The notes beneath the pieces are model-generated. The model was not told where the DNA came from, did no database searches, and was given only the letters and a program-made list of their open reading frames with translations. Below, in pieces: positions 7,398 through 14,024 of a stretch of 14,024 nucleotides of DNA. The stretch is from assembly GCA_021203585.1 (NCBI GenBank), contig JAJQAW010000142.1, positions 1 to 14,024 of the forward strand, given 5' to 3'. This stretch comes from Rikenellaceae bacterium. Its GTDB lineage: Bacteria; Bacteroidota; Bacteroidia; Bacteroidales; Rikenellaceae. Numbering within the stretch: the stretch's first letter is position 1; every line of letters starts with the position of its first letter. The translations under genes and the position numbers were made by a program.

Positions 7398-10190
7398 ATG
7401 AAAAAATACATCATCATACTGATCGGGCTCGGCCTGCTGGCCGCGGCCTGCCAACGGGAGGAGATTCCGGAGCCCCGGACGGAAATTCCGGAGAAGAACG
7501 GGGGCTATCCCCTGGAGGACGATCAGGCGGTAGCGCCGGGCGTACTGCAAATCAAACTCGATGCCCGGGCCGCGGAGCGGTTCGCGCCGGAGCGGGCCGG
7601 TACGGGAGCTTCGACCGGAGTGGAGGCGATCGACCGATTGGTCGACTCCTACGGCGTCTATCGAATTACCCGCACCTTCCCGCCGGGGGGGCAAATTCGA
7701 ACCCCGAATGCGCCAAGCCGGATTGCATCTGTGGTACAACGTTTATTTCGATGCCGAGGCGGAGCGGACGATGACCCGCGCCTATTCGGATTTTACGGCC
7801 CTCGAGGAATTGCAGGTGGTGGAACCGGTGCTGCGCATCAAACGCATCGAAGGGGAAGTGACGCCGCTCACCGAGGTTCAGGCGGCTCAATGGATGGGCG
7901 CCACCCGAGCCGGAAGCCTCACGCCGGAGGCTACTTCCAACGACCCGATGCTCCATTTTCAGTGGCATTACCACAACGAAGGGGAATTTTACCGCTCCTT
8001 GCCCGGAGCCGACATCAACCTGTTCGAAGCCTGGAAAATCGAAACGGACAAACCGCAGGTGATTGTGGCTGTGATCGACGGCGGAATCGATACCACCCAT
8101 CCCGACCTGATACAGAACCTGTGGGTGAACGAGGCCGAACTCAACGGTGTGGAGGGGGAAGACGACGATGACAACGGTTATGTGGACGACATTCACGGAT
8201 TTAACTTCGTAACGATGGACGGTAACGTGACCGCCCATTCGCACGGAACGCACGTAGCCGGGACTGTCGCGACGGTCAACAACAACGGCATCGGCGTGGC
8301 GGGCGTAGCCGGCGGGAACGGCACGCCGGAGAGCGGAATCCGCATGATGAGCTGCCAGATTTTTTACCAGGATCCGACCACCGGCGCGGAAAAGGTGGTG
8401 CAGGATGAAAACCGCGCCGCGGCCTTTATCTATGCGGCCAACAACGGAGCGGTAATCGCCCAGAACAGTTGGGAATACGCCACTTCGGTACGTCAACTGA
8501 CCGAATCGGACAAAGAGGCGATCGATTATTTTATCGACCATGCGGGCAGGGATGAGAACGGCAACCAGATCGGTCCGCTCGATGGCGGGATCGTGATCTT
8601 CGCCACCGGCAACAGCAACCTGAACGCCCTGTTAATGCCGGCCTCTTACGAACGGATATTCTCCGTTTCCTCCTTTGGCCCGGATTACGCGAAGGCTCCC
8701 TATTCCAACTACGGATCGTGGGTCGACGTAGCGGCGCCCGGAGGCTCCGGGGAGTATGCCGACGGCACAATGATTTTCAGTACCTATCCCTGGGGAACGT
8801 ATGGATTTATGTCCGGCACCTCCATGGCTTGTCCCCATGTTTCGGGCATCGCGGCGCTCGTGGTCTCCAAATACGGGGTGAACGAGGACGGTACGATCAA
8901 ACCGGGATTCACCAACCAGATGCTGTGGGATCGCCTGCGTGGAGGCACCAACCGGACGATTCAGTGGTACAATCCGGAAGCCTATCCGATGGGCGTGGGC
9001 TACATCAATGCGCACAAGGCGCTGGTCGATGACGAAGAGATCGCCTCCGACCGGGTGGGAGACTTGGCGGCCGAGGGCACGTTTGAAAAAATCGTGCTGA
9101 GCTGGCGGGTGACCGAGGATTCCGACGCCTGGGATCGTAAAACCGATCACTACCTGATCGCCCTCAGCGAAGAACCCTCCTACGGGCTGGATTTCCGGGA
9201 ACTTTCTGCCGGCATCGTTCCGATCAAAGTTTCCACGGCGGGAAAAATGTCGGGGAGGTGATTTCCGTCGAATTTACGGAGTTGGAAATGGATAAAACCT
9301 ACTATTTCTCCCTGGCCGGAGGCGATCTGGACGGTAATATTTCCCCCTCTTCCACCGTTCCGGGCGCCATGCAGCCCAATCGGGGGCCGGTAGCCGAAGA
9401 GGTGCCGCAAAGCGTGAGCGTTCGCAAAACCGAGCGCAAAAGCTATACGATTCCGGTCTATGACCCGGAGGGCTACTCGTGGACCTATACCTTCGATCCC
9501 GGCAGCGCGGCGGCTAGCCTGTCGCGGCAAGGGGACAGGCTGATTCTGGCATTCGACGGAACGGCCGTGGAAACGGAAACCTATTCGGCCGTGCTCACGC
9601 TTCGGGACGAACAAGGAGTGGAGACGGTGATTACGATTCCCTACTCGGTGACCTATTTCTTGCCGCAGCTGCTCCAATCCTTCGAAAACGTGCTGTTCTA
9701 GGGAGCGGGCAAGCGGGTCGAATACCTGCTCGAGGAGTACTTTTTCGATCAGGACGGCGATCCGATCAGCTATATGGCCGTTTCATCCGATCCGGCGGTC
9801 GCAACTGCTGTGATCGGTAGCGGGCCGATCCTGACCGTTACTTCGACCGGGTTGGGTACGGCGACCGTCAAAGTCACTGCCCAGGATGTCGACGGACAGA
9901 CCGAAACCTCGTTCACCGTCACCTGCCGCGATGCCGAACAGACGGTCGATCTGTATCCCGTACCAGTGAAAAAAGACGGCGTTTTGAACATCCGTATGGG
10001 GGAACAGGTGAACGGAACGGTGGAGCTCACGCTCTACTCGATGTCCAACGCCCGGGTCTTCCGTCAGGAGCTGCAAATGGCCGACGGCCAGGTGCGTACG
10101 GTCGATATTTCCGCCCTCGGCGCGGGCAACTACCGCGTTGTGGTCAAGTATAAAAATGAAGAAATCACCCGCAATATCTCCAAATTATGA
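7398..10190 (+). CDS. S8 subtilisin-like serine peptidase lipoprotein with T9SS sorting domain; two frameshifts and one TAG
   Basis: This encodes a secreted subtilisin-family endopeptidase, 930 residues if two compensating single-base indels (near 7685 and 9243) and TAG codon 768 are bridged. The N-terminus MKKYIIILIGLGLLAAAC has a lipobox (Cys18) followed by QREE. A prodomain-like region (about 35-130) precedes the catalytic domain. The triad is Asp227 (VIVAVIDGGID), His282 (HSHGTHVAGT) and Ser475 (MSGTSMACPH), with oxyanion Asn405 (FATGNS). A fibronectin-III-like domain, from VGDLAAEGTFEKIVLSWRV, and Ig-like or cadherin-like repeats follow, including the strongly recognisable EYFFDQDGDPISY segment. 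The last 80 residues, from VDLYPVPVKKDGVLNI to DISALGAGNYRVVVKYKNEE, form a type A T9SS sorting domain. It ends in TGA at 10188-10190, overlapping the next start by 4 bp. All catalytic residues are intact, but under the standard code only fragments would be made. Confidence 0.88.
7685..7691 (+). other. G7 tract with +1 frameshift in the peptidase prodomain
   Basis: The start frame reads RTFPPGG then QIRTPNAPS. Removing one G gives RTFPPGG then KFEPRMRQAGLHLWYNVYFD, which joins smoothly to the long frame holding the catalytic domain. As written the lipoprotein signal and the catalytic domain are out of frame. Insertion of one G by replication slippage or by sequencing error both fit. Confidence 0.8.
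9243..9247 (+). other. A5 tract with -1 frameshift in the peptidase fibronectin-like domain
   Basis: The frame holding the catalytic domain ends at a TGA (9259-9261) after KVSTAGKMSGR. Adding one A gives STAGKNVGEVISVEFTELEM, continuing the fibronectin-III-like domain through DKTYYFSLAGGD. A single missing base in an A tract explains the break. Confidence 0.8.
9699..9701 (+). other. In-frame TAG, peptidase codon 768
   Basis: The flanking residues are LLQSFENVLF-(TAG)-GAGKRVEYLLEEYF. The TAG sits at the start of an Ig-like or cadherin-like repeat. That repeat continues in frame with DQDGDPISY, then a bacterial Ig-like strand pattern, then the T9SS domain. A true stop here would remove the secretion signal. 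Confidence 0.82.
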
Positions 10191-11123
10191 TCCCATATCT
10201 TAAATTATCGATAGGCCTGTCGGCGCTGCTGCTGACCGCTACCGGCTTGAAAGCTCAGCCGGTAGCCTCGGCGGGGATGCCGGCGGATGCCCGTTCGGCC
10301 GGTTTTGCCGGGGCTTCGGTGGCCATGGACGCACATCCGATGTCGCTGTATACCAATATGGCGGCCGCCGCCTTCGCCGATCCCCGAACCGGGAACACGG
10401 CCTCTTACGGATTTTCAGCCTTGGGCAACGATACCTACCTCCACGCCCTGGCCGCCCAATACCGGCTCGACGAAAAACACACCTTCGGCTTGGGCGCCCG
10501 CTATTTTCGCGCGGATCCCATCCACAACACTGCGGACGGCATCGAGTATACTGCCGTCCGGCCCTACGACCTGCTGATCGACGCGGCTTATGCCCGGCGC
10601 ATTCACCGCTACCTCGCTTTATCGGTCAACCCGGTACGTACACACCAAGCTCAACGAAGGCAACGGTTTTAAGACCGCTTCCAGCGTGGCCCTCGACCTG
10701 AGCCTGTACTACCGCCGGGATGCCTACACGTTGGCCGTTTCGGTGGCCAATCCGGGCATGCTGGTCGATTACGGAGTGGCCGAATACCGGATGCCCGCCG
10801 CGGTCAAAGCGGGAGGAGCTTACCGGTGGGAACCCGCGCCGGAGCACCGGCTGACGGCTTTGGCCGAGGCCCGCTACAATTTCATGCCCAAAGATTATCA
10901 GTTTTTCTCCGGCGGCGCAGGAGCCGAATACCAGTATAAAGGGCTGGTGGCCGTTCGCGGCGGGTATTACCTGGCCAGCCGGAGCAAGGGAACCGGACAT
11001 TACGGCGCCCTCGGGGCAGGGGTTTACCTGGGCACGGTGACGGTCGATTTTGCCTACAACCTGGCCGATCCCCCCAGTCCGATGAACGATATTTGGCGCA
11101 TCACGGCCGGCGTGAGATTTTAA
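10187..11123 (+). CDS. PorV/PorQ-family outer-membrane protein, one frameshift
   Basis: This is a FadL-like beta-barrel of the PorV/PorQ family, about 311 residues after correcting one indel. PorV works in type IX secretion as the outer-membrane shuttle that carries cargo bearing a C-terminal sorting domain to the attachment machinery. The signal peptide (1-23, cleaved after LKA) is followed by the family hallmark MPADARSAGFAGASVAM. The remainder shows repeated amphipathic strands, with GNTASYGFSALGNDTYLHAL, LGARYFRADPIH and the C-terminal WRITAGVRF strand ending in Phe. Its ATG overlaps the TGA of the peptidase gene (ATGA), implying translational coupling. The two are likely partners, since the peptidase carries a T9SS domain. 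The reading frame breaks near 10630. PorV versus PorQ cannot be decided from sequence alone. Confidence 0.85.
10630..10632 (+). other. Frameshift at a CCC run in the PorV-like gene
   Basis: The start frame reads RYLALSVN and then PVRTHQAQRRQRF to a stop. Dropping one C gives SVN then RYVHTKLNEGNGFKTASS, which continues the barrel to its proper end. A loss of two bases would also restore the frame and would leave room for one more residue, so the exact lesion is uncertain. Confidence 0.72.
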
Positions 11124-11140
11124 CGTAAACGCAGTCAAAT

Positions 11141-11146
11141 AAGGAG
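11141..11146 (+). promoter_or_regulatory. Shine-Dalgarno-like AAGGAG ahead of the repeat lipoprotein
   Basis: AAGGAG lies 13 nt upstream of the ATG at 11160. Bacteroidota generally rely little on Shine-Dalgarno pairing and the spacing is long, so this may be chance. It does help fix 11160 as the start. Confidence 0.25.
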
Positions 11147-11159
11147 AAACAGAACAGAC

Positions 11160-12585
11160 ATGACACTGAAAAAAATACCTATGCTACCTTCCCCTGTTGC
11201 TGGCCGTAACGCTGGCCGGCTGCAAAGAGGAGAAATACATCAAGCCGATCATTTCCCCGGCTCTACAGTTGGAATACCTCCCCATGCCGCAGGCAGGGGA
11301 GATCACCGTACGGATTTCTCCGAGCCAGAGCGTGGCCCGATTCCGGTACGCCCTCGGCAGTGAGCAGGACCTGTAGGTCTTTACGGAGGGTACGCTGGCC
11401 GATATCCGCACCGTCGAACCGGCGGAACAGACGACGGTAAGCTTTACCGGACTGGAGAAATCCCAGGTTTACTCCCTCTATGCCCAGGGGTATACGGAAT
11501 AGGGGACGGAGGGGCCGCTGGCGACGATCCGGATGAAAACCCGGGGCGATATTTCCGAGATAGAGATTACGCCGCAGTTCTTCTCCGAGCGGTCGGCGGC
11601 GTTCAGCATCCAAGGAAGTACCAATTATTACAAATATGTTTATGCCCTGGGCCGCGAAGGCGACCGGGAAAGCTTTGAAAAAGGCGTGCTGGACGGGATC
11701 CGGGAAAAAGCGGAGGTGGCCCATTACACGGCCAATTTCTTCGACCTGGACCTCGATGCTCCCTATGTGTTCTACCTGATCGCTTATGACCGGCTGAGCA
11801 ACCAGCCGACCGAAACGATGGAATATCCCTTCCGGACTGCGGCCAAAGGCACGGTTCCGGCCGTGGAGATTCAACTGGAGCACATCGACATCTATTCGGG
11901 CGATTACCGGATCATCCCCAACGAGCACTGCCGCAAATTCGGGGTAGCCGCCACCCTGGGCGGCGAATACGACGAGGTGATCGAAAACGACAACTACAAA
12001 GGCAATGCCCTGGAAATGCTCTGGTCGTGGGAACGGTCGCGTAACGGCTACGTGACGGTGGGCTATCAGGAGTTGCCTTACCAGTTTACCACGCCGGGCC
12101 TGATGCTCGGGGACGAAGACGCGTTCAATCACCCAATCGATCTGTTCGTGATGGTATACGGCGAAGACGAAGACCCGCTGAGCGTTCAGAAATTTGTCTT
12201 CGAAACGCCCGCCTACGACGATACCCTACCGGAGGCCGGGGTGAGCATTCGGGTCACCGATATCCACGATAACGGCGCTATGTATGAATTTATCCTGAGC
12301 GGCAACGCCATGGGACTGGTTTACGAAACGGTGGACGAGGAGTGGTACGAGCAGTTGCTCAGTTCGGGCTCCTATTACGAAGGCTATATGGAAGACCTGA
12401 TCTATCAGAACGGTTACTGGAACTATGTGCACGGGGTGAGCCGGACCTCTTTCCCGGAGGTTACCGCCCAACCCGGACGCAATTACCGGGTATTTTATAT
12501 GGTCATGAACTATAACGGCCCGTTCGGCGGGTGGAGTAAGATGCAGACCTATTCCTACACTACGACCGGCGAGCGGAGCAATTAA
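11160..12585 (+). CDS. Tandem-repeat lipoprotein, one frameshift and two in-frame TAG codons
   Basis: I do not recognise a named family. With one A removed from the A7 tract at 11169-11175 the gene encodes 474 residues beginning MTLKKYLCYLPLLLAVTLAG with lipobox Cys21 and KEEKY after it. As written the start frame runs into an unrelated sequence. TAG falls at codons 72 and 114. The protein contains at least two fibronectin-III-like units. The first spans both TAG codons, and the second (from residue about 132) matches it without gaps over 24 codons. A third, more divergent unit lies near the C-terminus, from VSIRVTDIHDNGAMYEFILS to MVMNYNGPFGGWSKM. The gene ends in TAA, 30 bp before the next. 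It is probably a surface-exposed binding or adhesion protein of the same complex, by position and lipoprotein signal only. Confidence 0.75.
11169..11175 (+). other. A7 tract frameshift at the start of the repeat lipoprotein
   Basis: The tract covers codons 4-6 of the signal peptide. With seven A the frame after the ATG reads MTLKKIPMLPSPVAGRNAG, with no lipoprotein signal. With six A it reads MTLKKYLCYLPLLLAVTLAG then Cys, an excellent lipoprotein signal joined to the rest of the gene. Confidence 0.8.
11374..11376 (+). other. In-frame TAG, repeat lipoprotein codon 72
   Basis: The flanking residues are YALGSEQDL-(TAG)-VFTEGTLADIR. The second copy of the repeat has Glu at the same position, so the site is an internal, polar residue of a conserved unit and not a natural protein end. 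Confidence 0.85.
11500..11502 (+). other. In-frame TAG, repeat lipoprotein codon 114
   Basis: The flanking residues are YSLYAQGYTE-(TAG)-GTEGPLATIRMKT. This is the final strand pair of a fibronectin-III-like unit, a turn where a polar residue is expected. The frame then stays open to the TAA at 12585. Confidence 0.82.
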
Positions 12586-12615
12586 TTCGAATATCAGGTA
12601 AAAAAAAGATTATCC

Positions 12616-14024
12616 ATGAAAAATATAGGTAAAATTCTGACAATCTGTGCGCTGCTCGTTTTTGCGGCGGGCTGTTCCGACGAAAAGGCCGATTACATCA
12701 AGCTCTCCATCACCTCTTTCACATTCGGTCCCGAGGGACAGGAGCAGTACACCGTAAAGGTGGAGGCGCGCGGTTCCTGGGGAGCCGAATACAGTGCCGG
12801 CAGCTGGTTTACGCTCGAGCAGGAAGACGCGCAAACGCTGCTGATCGGAGCCACGCCGACCCGCAGCAGCGCCATGCGCCACGGCCAGATCACCATCAAA
12901 TCGGGGAATGCCGAAGAGGTCATCCAGTTGAGCCAGTTGGGCACGAATGTGGTTTTCACCATCCTCGAACAGCACTCCCAGGATTTTGTGATATCCCCGG
13001 CGGGAACCTACATCGGAGCGGTAAAAGTATGGATGGAAGAGGGCGATTATTTCTATACCCCCTACATCATGGAAGCCGAGACGGGCCAGATTACCGAATT
13101 CCCGACCACGACCGTGATGTACGACGTGGCTTCGGTCACCGACAACGGCATCCTGGCTATTATCGATCTGGAGCACGGACAGGCGGCGTATCATATCCTG
13201 GGCGATGAAACGCTGTACGCTTTTAAGATGCCGGATCCATTTTCCACCGTGATCGTGGGCGGAGCCAATACGGACGGAAGCATCTTCGTGGGCTACGGCC
13301 GAAATCCGGAGGAGGGGCTCTATTTCCCCATCAAATGGGTGGATTTCGAACCGGTGGTGATGGATATGCCGATGTATACCACGCTGGGCGCAGCGGTCGG
13401 CACCGGCACCATGGCCCGCGGATGCTCGGCGGACGGTTCGGTTATTTACGGTCATATCGCGGACGATAATACGGCCATTTACTGGAAAGACTCCGAGGAT
13501 TGGCAATATGCCGGTGGGGAGGAAGCGTTAAACCACCATGAATTAATTACCGAAATATACGATAGGACACAGATCATCCATCAAGTGGTAGACCAACCGA
13601 TTCTTACGGCGGAAACTACCAATATGTCCTCTTCCGGTAAATACCTGGCTACCACTTATGTGGTAAATATTGTGCAAAACAGAGACTTAGCCACCCTCCG
13701 TTATCCGGCTATTTTGGATACGGAATCGGGAGAATTGACCATTATTTACAACCTTCCCGCCGGCTTTTCCTCCGGTTGGGGTAGAACCGCCTCCGATCAC
13801 GGTCATTTATGCCTGGCCTGTCCGTACGGTACCTCTTGGGTTGGGTATGTGTACGATACCCAAACTGGCGTAACCCGCACCATCACCGATTACCTGAGTC
13901 AGGAATTCGGTTTTATGCTCCAGCAGGAAGAAGCCTTCATCGTCTTATTTGTATGTTAGGTGTATCCTATTTTTGGTGCTAATTATTTATACGAATGTTT
14001 CGGCTTTTTTCAATGGTATTTGAT
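12616..14024 (+). CDS. BACON-like lipoprotein with propeller-like repeats; TAG at 13957, 3' end beyond window
   Basis: A lipoprotein signal (MKNIGKILTICALLVFAAG, Cys20, then SDEKAD) is followed by a BACON-like domain (about 28-115: IKLSITSFTFGPEGQEQYTV, GSWGAEYSAGSWFTLEQE, then a closing IQLSQLG). BACON domains are bacterial Ig-like modules common in surface proteins of gut Bacteroidota. The rest shows repeated units with a DG-containing turn and a later W or Y, for example NTDGSIFVGYG, SADGSVIYGHI then IYWKD, and SSSGKYLATTY, suggesting a beta-propeller-like fold. Under the standard code it stops at TAG 13957-13959 after 447 residues. The same frame then stays open to the window edge and encodes IFGANYLYE then FFQWYL, similar to the repeat unit. 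I therefore extend it as a partial gene, though the true end may be 13959. Function unknown. Confidence 0.72.
13957..13959 (+). other. Probable in-frame TAG, BACON-like lipoprotein codon 448
   Basis: The flanking residues are EEAFIVLFVC-(TAG)-VYPIFGANYLYE. The downstream frame is open to the edge and resembles the SVIYGHI-type repeat. The local DNA is AT-rich and the repeat is short, so a genuine stop or a local indel cannot be excluded. This is the weakest of the seven TAG sites. Confidence 0.5.

Larger units (their letters stand above)
11338..11703 (+). repeat. Two copies of a 24-codon repeat in the lipoprotein
   Basis: Copy 1 (11338-11409, starting RFRYALGSEQDL) and copy 2 (11632-11703, starting KYVYALGREGDR) align without gaps over 24 codons. 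Eleven of the 23 comparable residues are identical, including YALG, the E and D that follow, and a closing IR. The TAG at 11374 in copy 1 lines up with a Glu codon in copy 2. The repeat units are protein-level only; the DNA is diverged, so recent duplication is unlikely. Confidence 0.8.

Noticed and set aside
4690..11376. Idea that TAG codons are base-call errors at a methylated CTGCAG site
   Set aside because: Only three of the six would be restored to CTGCAG (4697, 6662, 11371), the other three have different contexts, and at least one intact CTGCAG remains near 4270. It is not excluded as a partial cause, but it is not a uniform explanation.
2621..11502. Pyrrolysine or programmed readthrough at the TAG codons
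   Set aside because: The sites are spread over unrelated families (transporter barrel, Calx-beta-like, Ig-like and fibronectin-like repeats), with no shared downstream structure seen and no catalytic reason for a special residue.
13957..14024. Other frames after the TAG at 13957 as the true continuation
   Set aside because: One reaches a stop after about eight codons and the other gives a hydrophobic stretch unlike the repeat. The original frame best resembles the preceding units, though the evidence is thin.
1..14024. CRISPR arrays, tRNA or rRNA genes, insertion sequences, integrases
   Set aside because: I saw no regularly spaced direct repeats, no cloverleaf-like or rRNA-like segments, and no transposase or recombinase motifs on either strand.

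Overview
The window looks like a chromosomal accessory locus from a Bacteroidota genome, most likely Bacteroidales. The evidence is a divergent ECF sigma factor and FecR anti-sigma pair, a SusC/SusD pair, lipoprotein signals followed by acidic residues, a type IX secretion (T9SS) C-terminal domain, a BACON-like domain and a promoter element of the Bacteroides TAnnTTTG type. The coding regions are GC-rich until about 13,530, after which GC falls. No genus can be assigned from this sequence alone.

Layout: the 5' part of an ECF sigma factor gene reads leftward (218 to 1, cut by the window edge). After a 170 bp divergent intergenic region, one long rightward operon follows: fecR (389-1459); a 96 bp gap with an imperfect hairpin; an STN-containing susC (1556-4897); susD (4914-6437); a Calx-beta-like lipoprotein (6455-7372); an S8 subtilisin-like peptidase with a T9SS sorting domain (7398-10190); a PorV/PorQ-family outer-membrane protein overlapping it by 4 bp (10187-11123); a tandem-repeat lipoprotein (11160-12585); and a BACON-like, propeller-like lipoprotein running off the right edge (12616 onward). 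Gaps within the operon after susC are 16 to 36 bp.

Inferred biology: the sigma factor, FecR and the STN domain of SusC would form a trans-envelope signalling chain. SusC/SusD would bind and import a ligand, plausibly peptides because the only enzyme here is a secreted protease. The peptidase would be exported with the help of its neighbouring PorV-like protein, and the accompanying lipoproteins have features of surface lipoproteins.

The most striking observation is that five of the eight rightward genes are interrupted by in-frame stop codons, and every one of these is TAG (2621, 4700, 6665, 9699, 11374, 11500, and probably 13957). Protein-family similarity continues in the same frame past each of the first six. 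All seven genes whose true ends are visible terminate in TAA or TGA, none in TAG. This fits TAG being read as an amino acid, with Gln the best guess. Against it stand four single-base frameshifts in the same genes (near 7685, 9243, 10630 and 11169), three of them in homopolymers of five or more bases. Those point to sequencing error, phase variation or gene decay, so pseudogenisation remains a live alternative.
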